A DNA stretch of 64,000 bases from Ceratobasidium sp. AG-K (GCA_037039685.1 JAWNGF010000006.1:682001-746000); one strand, 5' to 3'. Shown: positions 1-13,006, numbered from the stretch's first letter. Numbers and translations: made by a program. Notes: a model not told the origin generated them from the sequence alone.

Positions 1-50
1 TTGCCCCATCCAAGTGAACTGTTGTTTCATTGTCGACGAGCACATTCCAG

Positions 51-1286
51 ATGTTCCCTTCATATAATCGTCGCTTTATTCCTAAAAATGTCAAGAAAAT
101 GCTCCTCAGGATGTCTGCGTACCTGCCTGATGGTACACTGGCTCACATCTCCGGCATAAGCGTTCGGACCCTTCAGCGAATTCGTAAACTCTGGAAAACA
201 ACTGGCGATGTCGTCAAGACGAATGCTCTTAGTGGTCGACGACGTGTTTTACACCCCATAGATATTGAGGCAAGCCATTCTTAGATTCCTCACAACTTTG
301 GATGCTCATACGCTTTGTGCTTCATCGTCGTGCTTATCTACTAGTATATTCAAAGTTGCCTTGACCAGACTCCAGACCTGACAGGGAACGAATTACGCAC
401 GCAGCTCCAAGAAGCTCGTGGAACTTTCGTTTCAGAATCCACTGTTCATCGAGCTCTCGTGCAGTCCAATTATAGTTGCAAACAGGTAGGTTGGTCAAAC
501 TGTCTATGTGTTGACTAGTCTCAATTATTTGCACACCACTTAGTTGACCCGCGCTGCCCTTGAAGCGAGTGAGGAATTGAAAGCAGAGTATTTTGCGCTC
601 ATTGGGAGTGGAGAATATCGCCCTAATCAACTTGTATGTGTTGACGAGACGCATTGCAATCGGATTACACCCCGGCGGCATCTGGGTAGATCGCCAATCG
701 GTACTCGGGCCTGCCGACGTGATTATTTTGTTTGTGGCCGTAGGTATGGCCCAGTTCATGTTCACACATGACATAATCTGATCACATTCCTAATATAGCT
801 ACACTCTGATTGCGGCAATGTCAATGGAAGGGATGAAGCACTTGGAAGTCATCCCGGGTGCTGCAAACGGAGTAATCTTCAATATTTTTATTGAAGTGCT
901 GCTTGAGAATATGCGCCCTTGGCCAGAGCCAAACTCGGTCCTCATCATGGATAATGCCTCGATCCATAAGAAGGCCGAGCTGCGAGAGCTGGTGGAAGCC
1001 CGGTAAGTATCTCTTTATTGCCCCTGAGGCAAAAGTCGAGAGCTACATGCTGATGTTAGATAGTGGCTGTCGCTTGGTTTACCTCCCGCCATACTCACCC
1101 GAGTTGAACCCAATCGAAGAAGCGTTCTCGGCAATCAAGGCGCGGATTCGTCGAGATCGAGCTGCAGTACTTGCAGCGATGGATGAGTCAGATGCAATGG
1201 TTTGTGAGGTGCTGTGGGATATTGTGTTCTCGATAACCCCGGAGATGGCGACTAGTTGGTATCGACACAGTGGTTATATCTCATAG
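51..1286 (+). mobile_element. Tc1/mariner-like (DD34E) transposase gene, spliced
   Basis: The protein would bind transposon ends and catalyse cut-and-paste transposition. The N-terminal exon (from the ATG at 51) carries a helix-turn-helix region with the motif ISVRTLQRIRKLW. The catalytic core shows VDETHCN (first Asp), IMDNASIH (second Asp) and PPYSPELNPIEEAF (Glu). I count 34 residues between the second Asp and the Glu, which is the Tc1/IS630 DD34E spacing. Introns inferred from frame continuity are about 270-341 (GC donor), 488-543, about 750-798 and about 1002-1064. No terminal inverted repeats could be paired because the left end may lie outside the window. The exons read through without a stop under this splicing, so the copy could be intact. 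The family call is secure; the exact 5' end is not. Confidence 0.8.
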
Positions 1287-1427
1287 ATTCACAAACCAAT
1301 TTATATCGTTTTGGACAGCTGTAAACATTGAATACATTACAAAGTAGGATGATAACATCTAAAATTGGGAGTTCAGGTGGTTGACTTAGAGCATATTACT
1401 TCTGGTATACCTGTAAGATTTCTGGAA

Positions 1428-1675
1428 TACTCTACCAAAAGTCGAACTTCTCGTTCAGCTCGTGAGGTCTCGTGATGACAAGGACTATCTCGTCGGGCTC
1501 GTAATAGGTTACGAGCACTCACGACATCTTACGAGCCCAGATGAGCCTTTTTCTCGTTCGCCTCCCGAGTGGTTCCGAGTGATCACGAGCGGTCTAGAGC
1601 CGCCCGAGAGTGTCCCAGGCATCACGAGACTTCAGGAGCCAGACAAGAATCTCGAGGTTTGGTAGAGTACTTCAT
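1428..1675. repeat. CTCG-rich foldback MITE, copy A
   Basis: A roughly 240-bp AT-flanked block is packed with CTCG/CGAG words. Its ends are inverted copies of each other: TACTCTACCAAA on the left and TTTGGTAGAGTA on the right. Nothing in it looks coding. A second block with the same style and related ends lies at about 41597-41815. I infer a non-autonomous DNA transposon family. The source element is unknown. Confidence 0.55.
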
Positions 1676-2015
1676 GATCTCTTACGGAGTGACAGGAGCG
1701 AAGTAGATTTCGCTGACAAATGGTACTTATTTGGAAGTATAAACCCGGTCGTACTTCGTTGAGTGTTCTCGTTGCCGATTGCCGATTGCCGATTCCCAGT
1801 CAACAAATTGACCGACCTGGACCGATGGAAGTGTATGTGCACTATATGTGTACTAGGTTGTTGGTATATCACTCTTTTATGCATTGCATAAACTGCACTA
1901 AGTCCAGTTAACTAAATTTTAGCATTTCAAAACTATACATTCAGTGTGTTCAGTGTGTATATCCAAGGAATTCGATACAAACAAGCTCAAGCTCAAGTTC
2001 AAGTTTACAAGCTGT
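1676..2015. other. Intergenic, short tandem repeats
   Basis: There is no gene here. At 1774-1794 the heptamer GCCGATT is repeated three times. At about 1981-2020 there is an imperfect run of CAAGCT/CAAGTT units just beyond the stop codon of the minus-strand gene, so probably in its 3' UTR. Confidence 0.5.
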
Positions 2016-3459
2016 TCAAGCGCACACCTTTCCTTTCCCCTTAGTATCTACTGGAGTGCCGTTATCCCCTGCAACCAGCATGGCGGCACCTAAGATAACC
2101 AGGGCTTGTGCTCTATCCATCCCAACCGATTCGGTAAGCTGGTAAACGGTTTGATTAGCCAATTCGCAAACACTTTGGATGCCAAGCTTTTCAAGACGGG
2201 GGTGAAACACGACGAAGTCAAGGGGAGCAAATGCCGATTGGAGATCAAATAAGAGTTGAACAAGGGAGTTTGCCTTAGGGATGGCAGCACGATTTCCCAG
2301 AATGTTTGAAGGGTCAGGTAACGAATCAAAGTCTTCAAACTCGACATAAGAGTCTGAATCAGAGGAGATCTCGATTATGTCAACCAAACTCTCATGCTCA
2401 TGCTTCGCAGGTGATGGTGAATCGACGTTGACAAAGATAGCATTGGTAGGACCTGACCCAAGAGCATTAGAGTTTGACTCGGAACTTGGGCCGCCAGAGG
2501 GGTTGTTGGTGACTGATGAGAGTGGTGTCCCATGCGACGCATCGAACCAGCGGTGATTGGGTGGCCGATTGAGAGTAACAACTTGAGGAGTTTCGACCTG
2601 AGAGCAATTGCCAGTTAGCAATTCAGTTAGATTATTCAAAGACACACACAGAAGATGCTTACAAGCAGCCTTGCCCAAAGCGTGATCATCTCAATTGAGC
2701 ACCAAATGTGACGACCTGTCCTTGGGTCCACAAAGCAGAATTCTCCGTGGCAGAGCTGGCATCGGAGGCGGGCACGAAGCTTGACGATCGATTCTTTGAC
2801 TCGCATAGCCCGTTGTAGGAGAACGGACTCGTGCTTTGACAACTTTCCGGGTACCTTTGACTTTGGAACTTTGGATAAGGAGCTTGAGGGTGTCGATTCG
2901 GGGCTCTCGCAAGTTTTGCTCTTTGCTACAGGATCCTGGCGCAATAAGATAGGGTCAGTTAGTGAAAGTGAAGTGAAACGGGTAAAACAGAACTGTCTCA
3001 CCAGATTCAACACGTTGAGGCCTTTTGGGATTTTCCTACCACGGCGCACAAACCCCTCGGCCTTCCGGATAGCCTCCTTTACTTGTTCTGCAGTGTTGAA
3101 CACGCATTTGGGCTGCGCCTTCGCAACCCCAAAGATACTGCAGGCCAGTTTGGCAGTGTCTGGCTCCAAGCCCATCGCCTCAACAATGCAAGTGCGAAAC
3201 TGCAAAGGCGCAAGTGTTGAGGGCAAGGTCATTGTATCCTGAGCGGTAGGTTGATTGGCGTAGTTCGAGTACGCCTCATACTGAATTGGGATAAGAATGG
3301 AGCCTACACGAAAACATTTATCAGCGCTATGCAGCTGGTATTGATACATTCAGGGATATCACCTGCAGACGATTCAGCCAATTGATCAGTCGACTCAGAC
3401 CCAGCAGGAGGTGCAGTCGAGGTAGTTGATGCGGGCAAACAGCTATGGTTGGCCTCCAT
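2016..3459 (-). CDS. Hypothetical protein, four exons
   Basis: I do not recognise this family. Four exons join cleanly with GT-AG introns at about 3302-3362, 2941-3001 and 2609-2667, starting at the ATG at 3459. The N-terminus is Ser/Thr rich. A middle segment contains a basic stretch (EGFVRRGRKIPKG) and a CQLCHG motif followed by WCSIEMITLW, which could be a small metal-binding knuckle. After it come an acidic Ser-rich linker (EISSDSDSYVEFEDFDSL) and an Ala/Val-rich hydrophobic helix near the C-terminus (ALVILGAAMLVAG) before a basic GKGKV tail. Continuous reading across three introns argues that it is a real gene. No function is assigned. Confidence 0.6.
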
Positions 3460-5836
3460 GTTTGGAATATGGGTGAAAGAATGCCAACAAGAATTATTCT
3501 CGTTGAGCCAATAGCACATCCTATAAGTACCCCAACACACAAGGGAGAGCCTTACTCTCAGCCTGCTTGTTCATGTAAGTCATACAACATCACTTTGCGA
3601 GTTGAGTTTGCATAGTGCTACTGTATGCGCTCAAGAACGCCAAGCTACTGGTGTACTCTTGTGCTCGTTTAGTGTTGGCCAATCGAATGCTTGCGATAGC
3701 CTTATCCCGCAGCATCATCCACTTTTAGTTTCATTGAACCTAAGTCTGCAGTCACTTTGTAGCATACATTCTCAGGCCGAACACACAAGATCAGGCAGGA
3801 ATGATTGTGGCTGGAATATGGAATTATTACATTCCCAAAGAGGATACCTCGGTGTAACTCGGATACAAGCACTCCGTTGATATCCTGTGACATCCCGGAC
3901 ATATTTTGATCATCGCGAAAATGGGGTGCGACTATCGAATTGATGTTTGCTGTAATTTGGCCCTGAGAGCTACCGAATCCACGACAAATGCTGGAGAACT
4001 AATCGGTCCGGTCCTTTAAAGGGTTTTGGTCCAAAGGCTTGACTGGGGGGCGTGAATCGGTAAATGTATTTGAACGTCGAGATGACGCTAATATCTGAGT
4101 AATAGAGTGGGGCAACCAATATGGTGGGCTGGTGGAAGGAAGGGTTTTGTCAACTCAGATAAGTGGATCATCCCTGCGATTGTCTTCGTATCTTGCCTGG
4201 TCGCTGTCAGCCTGTCTTTGTTGGTTGAACGGAAGTGGAGAAGGGCCAGGTCTAGTAGTGACTAAATCGACAAACACAGAGACGGTTTGTCGACGAATAC
4301 GCCGATACCGACTCTGGGTGCGTATGAAAGCTCGGAGTTGGGGTGAAATGAAGTCCAAGGGTATCCTTCTACGAACACGCCAATCGGGCAATGCCACAGG
4401 GCCACTGAGTCACCTAAATGAGCAGCGCACGCGAGACGGCACCGAGATCACTCGCAGCTGGCGTGTGATTATCCACCCCACCCATAATAATCTGGTGCAC
4501 TGCTCTAAAAAATCAGCCTGCGTCCATATCACCAAACAGAGAAAGAGTTCTCCACTTACAACAAGCTTATAGAATCATCGAGTAGCTCCTTAGATCCAAT
4601 TACAAGCCACATTTAATCTGATTTGCGACCCTCGTTGGGGGATGGGACAGCCGGGGCTCATCCATAGGTTCCACGTCTCGCTGGATGACGTTATTAGTAG
4701 CAATACCTCAAGAGTTAGATGCCAGGTACCTTTCTATTTTTGCGGAATGTGTGTACTCCGTTGGTTTGATGGTCCAAGGATTATCGAGACTGGGGTTGGT
4801 GGGACATTGCAATTGCAAATCAGGTTGTCCAGCGATCATGTGACATTAGAAACAAGACGAAACTGGTATGTGTGTAGGACAAGGTGCGCGCCTCCAGTAA
4901 AATATTTTCGTGAGCTGCACCGGGCACCATCATCCACAAGTTCGCAGTTCCTGAACCTATTCCCAAATCAAAATTTTGAATCTGGTACTAGCCTGCCACG
5001 TGCAACCACGTAAATACGTCCCGGGACGCACGTCGTTTTCCGTGTACAGCAAAAAAAGGGTGATACAAAATCTTAAATCAGACTCAAAGGCATATACCGA
5101 GACAGCCAACGCGTTCCGATCGAAGAATTGGATTACAGCGCGTGCTGGAGCAACAGAGTTAGAACAGGAGTAGGTTTGCAGCTGAAACATTCTCAATAAC
5201 TAATCGTAACGACCTGAGAATACACGATTGTCCTAAATACAGGTTGACCTCGAGGATCCGAGGCCAGAATCTCTCGGCCATCTAGACCGATTTGATAATT
5301 AAATGGAAATACAAGCCTTGATTGAGCATTCAACATGACCTCGTCAGATCTTCCTAACTATATACGGCATATCATAGAAATGTAGTCCTCGGATGTGTCG
5401 TCTTGATTAGCAATATCAGCCGTACAATTTAGTCGGAGCCGAGTTGTGCTGTTGGTCGTGATTCGATATGTCATAAGATAGTAATACTTTGAACATTTAC
5501 GTAATTGTCCAACGGTAGACTTGAAATTCAAGCACTCAGTGGCGTGACACTTGGTCCATTTACCTCGAGCCAGTGGCTCTGAGGCACGCCCCAAATCGGA
5601 AGCCCGCTTCCGTCGTCCAAGAGACGTCGGTCGCACACCTAAACCTTGCTCGCTACCTCGCTTAGAAGCACCTAATCATCACAGAGCTTGACACAAGGAT
5701 GAGTGCCGTGGCATGGCCAAAGCGTGAATTGTGTCATGGGAAAGACCCTAATACGTCAAAGTGGCCCAAAGACCCGCATATAGATCTGTCTCTGTAGCTG
5801 GAAGTAGTATCATTCCCATCCCCGCTCGTCTGCAAC
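3460..5836. other. Intergenic, nothing convincing
   Basis: Several open frames of 60-150 codons occur (for example 4132-4572 on plus and 4155-4397 on minus), but they overlap each other antisense. They show no recognisable motif and do not join through plausible introns. The last 100 bases before 5837 would hold the promoter of the small secreted protein. Confidence 0.5.
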
Positions 5837-6395
5837 ATGCGAGTTGTACTGACTATCCTCTTATTACTCGGATACTTCACTTGTACTCTCTTTGCCGCCC
5901 CGGCTCAGCGGGCACAGCATGGGTTCGTTGTCAGGCTTGCCCCATCGACCACGGAAGAGTGCACGTCCATGTTTAGGACGGTCATTTCCGACTTTGTGAA
6001 TAGTCAAACTGCTCAGACTGTCAGAGATGGTAAGTCCATTCCATTCAGGCTACCCCAACCCCTTCCCACTGATTTATTAGGCTCGTGTTCGAGCTCCGGC
6101 TGGGACACAACAGCCAAAATAATCCGTCAAGATGTTACAACAGTGATCACCGGGATGCAGGAGGTGTTCAAATCCTGCCCCGAGTTTTCTGCCATGTACC
6201 GGAGCACATCACTAGGGGAAATAATAGGACAAGCACTTTACGCCGAATGTTCTGCGGTTATGCACAATGTATGTTATCGCGCCTTGTTTGAGCATTGAGC
6301 TGACACAACAGCAGATTCAAACCATGACCCAGAAGAATTGTTCGCCATCTGCTCCTTTGGGCGGAGGGCTATTCTCGATTTTTGGAGCCCGGTAA
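5837..6395 (+). CDS. Small secreted cysteine-containing protein
   Basis: Three exons (5837-6029, 6081-6268 and 6312-6395) join in phase through introns with GTAAGT and GTATGT donors. The product is about 155 residues. It starts with a classical signal peptide (MRVVLTILLLLGYF followed by TCTLFAAPA) and has five cysteines in the mature part: EEC, GSC, SCP, AEC and KNC. The C-terminus is Gly/Phe rich (GGGLFSIFGAR). No family is recognised. A small secreted, cysteine-bearing protein in a fungus is a candidate secreted effector or cell-surface protein, but that is inference from size and secretion signal only. Confidence 0.65.
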
Positions 6396-8800
6396 ACTGA
6401 GATTAGAATTGATCAGTATGGTCGGGTCGACGTGAATTCGGATCCCAGCCTGTAATTAGCACCTCATGTGCTCGGGGTGTGGCTAATAACAGGGGGGGCT
6501 GACACTGGTACTGACGTGCTAGTTGGTGCTAATCAGCGCTAGTTACTCCCTGTAACGTGATTTGATTGGCGCTTAAAAGTGGTTTATTGAGATATTACCG
6601 GAAACGTTCCGCACTCAATGTGCTTCTTAGCTAAGCCACGCAGTGGAAGTGAACTACAGGATGATGTATATAGCGAATACGCAGTCGACTTTATATACAT
6701 GTGGACGTAGAACATAGAACGAGAGTGAAAGAACAATTAGCAACACGAATACGTGTACTCTCAGTCAGCACGAGAATAATCAGTCAGCATACAGCCAGTC
6801 AATCGTACATATTCAGTAAGTAGTACGTGTACATTCGATTCGATTCGATTCGATTCTCAATATGGTTTGTAACAACAGCCGGAGGCCTACCTTATCCCAC
6901 CGTGCTGGAGCATGCTGTGCTCAGTTCCACATCATCTAAACCAAAGAATCTGGACTCTGTTCATTCCATCCGTTTGAAGAAACAAACTAGGATCAAACGC
7001 AGAACTAGCCTTCGAGGGTAAGTTCAGGTTGGACCTTAACCATATCGGGCCGGTCGTTGAACGTACCCCTATTTCTCGAAAATAGTATGTTAAACCATGA
7101 GTGGCCAGTCCTTATTGGTAAGTAGGCAATGCTTTTATGTTTAGCTATTTGGATCACACAAGCGGCAATGTCACCTCAGGACAGCTTACTTCCGTGATAT
7201 CTACTCCCGCAATATGAATTCGTGCGATATGCGCGTCTTCTCTGGGATCTAATGCAAACCTTCGGGAACCAATTTAAACTGCTCAATTTTGGATCATCAA
7301 CGAGCACATCACGGAAGGATGTTCTCGCGATCCAGATAAGTTACTAGCCAAATCTACGTTTACAGATCAAATGAAATCATGATAAATCAATTATGTGCAG
7401 TCCCCCCGGTTCGATAATTTCTAGCATTGCTGACAGCCTAAGATCTTCACCCGCTTACTATCCGCTTCCGGTCGTATTTTGATAAGATAGCGCCACACGG
7501 CTGACCAATCTAAAGTTAGAAAAGTAAATTCAAAGTAGCGCGACGATGTTTTCGGCTTTCGGATAAACTTTCACAATAAGCTAGCTCACAAGCACCTTGC
7601 CAAAACCTGCCTATTCTCTCAAATGATCTCCTTCTGGTGACTTTCAAACGTACAACCATACTTGCCAAGAGGAGAACGGTTGGAATATTGGGCAAGAGAA
7701 CTTCGACAAAAGACTTGGACATACGGACGTATTCGTTACAAGGTAAACTCCTGTTCTCGACTCCCCTAAAGTGTGTCGCTTTTCTTTTGGCTCAATCAGG
7801 GCACACCAAGTTACAGAGAAAAGTCAATAACTGACATAGGAGTAGGACGCCAAGAGACTTCACGCGCGAAAGATATGAGTGCCTCTAACCGTCCGCTTCC
7901 CAGACATTCGGGATAAATTTTATTCGTGGGTTATGTGCCTCACCCACGCCCATTTTGTCCCAGCCTTCTCGGCGTCGGCGCTCGAGGCCTCGTTTTCTTA
8001 CGGAAATTCCCTCAAAGTGATCACTTGTCGTGAATGGAGGTCAAACATTACCATAACCCAGGGCATGCTAGTCCGTATTAGCAGGGGGGGTAACTGACCC
8101 ACTTGCTCATGCTTCGCGAATCTCAGTTAGCACCACGGATGTATAGCGGCCGTAGAGGTATGGCATCGGTAATATCCTAAGAGAGTGAACTTGGATCAGT
8201 GGGCTGACCTCGGCGCAAAACAAAAAGATAGGGAGGGCCAGACAGAGAGCAGGTCACGCCACTTGAGTGAGGAGTACAATTGATCCGAGCCTACCCCGTT
8301 TACAGTACATGCGTGAATTGACGAGCCCAACCCCCCTTGTGAAATCTTACGAGTGACTTGAATGTATGGGAGAGTCTAATCACCGATGCCACAGGGATCT
8401 TAGAATTGGATGAATGCGCGGTTTCAGTGACTGTAATATCTCAGAGCATCGACAGTATGACTTGTTCGTTGGATTTTCAGGTGTCTACGCATTGTCATAA
8501 CCGTATCCACCCGTAGGGTACACAGGTAGATGTGGCTTTCACACTTCAACTTGGAGGATCTTCCATCAATACGGCATCTATCCGTACGTGCTTGTTATGC
8601 TATGATTATCTGGCGGGTAAATATCATTCCCCGGTTCTTGATAGAATCTCGGCGAGTGCATTGGTTCCTTGACTTGGTTCGTGTTACGCCCGCAGACACA
8701 TACTGTTCCAAGTATGGTACGATTATCTCTCGGAAGAGCTCCTAGCTATATAAGACTTGCTCGAGGTTCTTGTTGGTGCTTCGCCTTCGAAATCTCAACG
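6396..8800. other. Intergenic with ATTCG microsatellite
   Basis: I see no gene. A (ATTCG)n microsatellite of about five units sits at 6834-6857. Short open frames (6827-7021, 7516-7722, 7637-7834, 7879-8097) lack motifs and splice continuity. The sequence just upstream of 8801 should carry the promoter of the first P450. Confidence 0.5.
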
Positions 8801-11373
8801 ATGAACAGCCCGAAGGATACAATCATCCATACCATCCCCTTCCTCTTCACTCCGTGGCTCTTCCTTTGGGGCAGTATTGCTCTTGCGGTCTACGCGTTTA
8901 TCCGTGGTCGCAAGCTCCTCGTTCGACTTCCTGGTCCGCCTTTTGAGAGCTTGATTACTGGTGAGCCTGGCTCCCTTTTCTCCGTGTCGTTCAAGCTCTT
9001 GATTTTTTAAACTAGGCCACTTCCTAAGTATTATGAGCACAAACGGAGTTCATGTCCAGAAAAGCCTCCTCGCAAAATACGGCCCTACCATTCAGTTGCA
9101 CGGAAGTTTTGTGGTAGGCCTTTAAAATCATTCAAACTGAATTGTTATGCTCACGATTGGACTCGGATTCTCAGGAAGAGTATATTTATACGGTCGATCC
9201 TGCCATTATGCACGCAATTTTGGTCAAAGACAAGGCGAAGTTTCATCGCGGAAAAGGACTCAATCTGTGAGTATACGGCGTGGCCATTGTGAAATGGGGT
9301 TCCACCTAACGATAGGCTCAGCTTGTTTAACTCTGTATTTGGGGGCGGGCTCATTGGGTTGGAGGGTGAAGATCACCGTGTTCACCGCAAGGTTGCAATA
9401 TTTTCTGATTCTATCGCCTAACTACACTGAAACCACCCCCAGCTGTTGAACCCCGTATTTACCATGAAGGTCCTCCGCGAATGTGAGTGCTGCTTGTCTT
9501 TCCCATTTTATCGTTCGCTGAATATGTTGCAGTGGTACGGATTACAATCAGAGGTACCACTTATGCGTTCTAACGGTTGTATCTTTGGTGCTAGATGCCA
9601 GTGTTTACCGACATCACCAAACAGGTAATACGACTTTTCGCCTTATGACATTCGTGCAACTCACATGCCGTGTTGGTAGACATGTCAGGGTATTCGTAGT
9701 AGTCTCGTTACACGCAAGGGTTCTTCCGAGACTATCGATATCTTCCCATGGGTAACAGCTGCAGCGCTTGAGTTGATAGGGGAAGCTGGGCTGGGTTACT
9801 CGTTTGATTCATTTAGCGGCAAACGAAACGAGTACTGTAGAGTAGCCAAAACCGTAACGTTAGCTATGATTTATTCGTTTTCATCAGATTTCTAATCTAG
9901 TTGCATATAGACAAGCAGTAGGCACACTGAGTCCTTTCGCAAATCTACTACCATATCTTTCTCGTATCGGTACCCCGTCGCTTCGTTCTTGGGTGATGAA
10001 GCATTCACCATGGGCCCCGATTAGGCAGCTTTATTATGCTGTGGGTCTTCAAAGTCAACAGGCTGAGGAAGTGATTCGGGAGCGTCAAGCCCTGCTAAAT
10101 GCGGGAAATGACCTGACTTCACAAGCTGGTCGTGGAAGAGACATAATAACGCTGTTGAGTAAGTGGCACGAGGAGCCAATACTTACTTTGCTAAGGCGTA
10201 CGTCTTATTAGTGAAAGCAAATGAAGCGGGGGGATCAAAGGATTACATCGATCACCAAGCAATGATTGGACATATGAAGTAAGTGTTCATGCATATAACC
10301 TATTTTTCTGCTTAAATAAGCTCGGTGTGTAGTGCCTTTATCATGGCTGGGCACGAAACAACAAGGTATGGACTCGAACGCACGACGTGCGCACAGGACT
10401 CACCAGCTTCCCAACTTTACTAGCACCGCCTTGGCACGAATTCTAGACGAACTCTCGGTTCACCAACACGTTCAAAATAGGTTACGCGACGAGGTCAACT
10501 ACTATTTCGATGAGAATGTGGATGGCGTTCACCATGACCGTTTGCTTGAATTGCCCTATCTAGATGCGGTGGTACGCGAAACGCTTCGCTTGCATGGTCC
10601 AATCTCCTTACTCTTTAGAAAGTAGGTTTATACCACCAATCTTTTCTAAAAAGCGGTACGGAAGGAACTAACACAATTCGTAGATGTGGACAGGATACCA
10701 CTCTGCCTCTCGCGTACCCAGTCGATACTCCTTCTGGCATAATCACAAGTCTTCCAGTGAAAAAGGGTGACCGAGTGTTTATGAGCATCACTATGTCAGG
10801 TCAATACGAGAAGATATGGGGGGACCACGCGGATGAATTTTTACCCGAACGTTGGATTGGTAGTAAGTTGGGCGAGGTCACCCAACCGGGTGCCCAATTA
10901 CCTGGCGTCTACTCCTCAATGTGAGAGTCTACTCGGTATAAACCGCTTGATAGTCGTTTGATATGCTTACAATCATAGGATGACATTTGGAGCGGGCTCT
11001 CATAACTGCATGTACGTATTCGCGTATCTATATCACCTGGCGACCTGTGTATTGACATTGCATATGTAGTGGGTTTATGTTCGCGGTTATGGAGCTCAGT
11101 AAGTCCGTTAAAGGTTGGCAATTAGGACACTGCTCAACTCGTATTTATCATCAGAGGTGATCACTGCTCATCTTATCAAATCTTTCAAGTTCGAGCCTGC
11201 CAAGGAGGAGTTTTACTGGCAGGTAAGAGCACATGATCGCCTTCAAATCCAGCCCACGTATAACTAACCTATTACATCTATAGCCATTTATAATGACGTT
11301 TCCATACCTGAAGAAGGACCGAGATCTCTCGGCGAAGGTTCCGAAACTTCCACTTAAAGTGACAGAATTGTAA
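8801..11373 (+). CDS. Cytochrome P450 (tandem copy 1)
   Basis: A heme-thiolate monooxygenase, anchored in the endoplasmic reticulum by an N-terminal hydrophobic helix (FLFTPWLFLWGSIALAVYAF). This is followed by the proline hinge LPGPPFESL. About a dozen exons are needed. The I-helix motif AGHETT lies near 10347, the K-helix ExxR (ETLR) near 10578, and the heme loop FGAGSHNCIG near 10987, with the usual Arg replaced by His. The C-terminus ends LPLKVTEL. An apparent 2-nt micro-exon lies at 9533-9534. A second P450 with the same exon layout follows at 13007, so the pair is a tandem duplication. The substrate is unknown, and no CYP family number is assigned from sequence alone. Confidence 0.88.
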
Positions 11374-13006
11374 TGTTATGTATCCGTTCGTCGGATGCAC
11401 CTGTCTTAGCTAGTTACTGCGTGAATCAATATAGTTATGCTTGTACCGCAAAACGTGTCGAATCTTTATAACTTGGTGGGATCATGTCCAGTGCATTTCG
11501 GGATGCAGGGCATGTGCCCGTTCCGGAGAGGGTGAGGCGGTTTTGGTCAACCGGCCGCAGCTAGACAAAACCACTCAAACGGTATATGATTACGCATCAC
11601 AGTCCGTTGCTATGTAAAACTAGGGTTTCTGTACCTATGAGCTGTAAATTCCAAGGACAGTAACGGTTTTCGCTTGGTACTGGAATGGATGCCGATTAGT
11701 TAGTTGTCGGACGCGTGACCGACTCGTGAACGCCGATGTATTAGTCATATTTGAAAGTGGTCATAACCCACATTCGAGCCAATTTCCCTTATCATATGCT
11801 TGATCTTAGCGATCTCATCCGGCACATTTTACTTACAATTGGCGGCTTCTCTCCTGGCAGATACTATATTGCTATGATGTTGAGTCAATACATGACCACT
11901 GTGCGAAGTGGCCCGACCAATCCAGTAGTTCAGAGACTTTGGTGGATCAGGTACAGCCCATTCCCTATTCACTCCCGGTCCGTGCGGCTAAACTCTTTAG
12001 GTTAAGTGGCTCAACAAACTCATTCTTGGGATCAACGGCGGACTACGCCGGCTCAACCCGGACGCCGGATCGACCCGTGATTCGGCACCGCTCAAGCGGA
12101 ACTTAAATTATTGGCGGACACCCGTTCATTAGGTGCCGAGCCTGCCAGCTACATCATTTCATAACGCGTTTTTAGGAGTTGTTACCCCTGGCAATTCAAG
12201 GCCTGGCCAAAATAGGTGTTCACACTGGTACTCCCTGAACCAAACCTCCGAATTGAAGCGACTCAAAAGCGTAAAAGTGTCCGCTTATCACTTTCGGAAT
12301 CCGTCTGAGCTCCTGTCAAGGGTAAGATCATAAGTAATTCTGGGCATTTGTATATCATACCAACGACGATGAAGGAGTGTTTGCTAACCAAGGTAACTTG
12401 CTAGCTGAACATACGTGTTATAGATCGAATACATAAATCATACTACTTTCATTCTGCACAACCTGACAATCATTTTGGCGTTTTCCGGATGTGGGTCTAG
12501 AGGGCTCGGGGAGGTTTGGTTTAAAATGCGTTTCTGCTTGACTAGCCCACACAAAGTATATCCTATCGTTGGTAATACTAATTTGAGATGGCAATCAAGG
12601 TGTCCTGACGAACGTCACTTTCTCGAAACCAACAAATGGTGCTATGCCGGTTTATACGCGCTAAGATAACTTAAAAAGGTTGGTAGGGTAATTTACCCAT
12701 TGGACATTCGAGAAGCCACGCTAATATCATCAACGAATGTATCCGCAGGCGGGTTCCTCCAGATCTCAGCTAAAAAGTCTCTTGCCAATGCGGTGGTTGC
12801 CCATATGTCGATCGTACAACCCTCATGTGATGGATGAACGTCTGCATCCAGACAAATTTGAAATCCTGAGAAATGATCTAGTTTCTTTGCTTCGCCTAGC
12901 GCTAAGCATAGTATATACCGAGCAAGTGGAACGTTACTGTTGCTGGTGAAAGTCCATGTCCTATAAAGCTCCCCTGAGCCCTTTTTGCTTATACCAACCC
13001 CCAACA
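11374..13006. other. Intergenic between the two P450 genes
   Basis: No gene is supported. Overlapping opposite-strand open frames at 12693-13007 (-) and 12737-12949 (+) have no motif and abut the promoter of the second P450. This spacer should contain the terminator of copy 1 and the promoter of copy 2. Confidence 0.5.

Noticed and set aside
4132..4572. 146-codon plus frame
   Set aside because: Overlaps an antisense frame, with no motif and no splice continuity.
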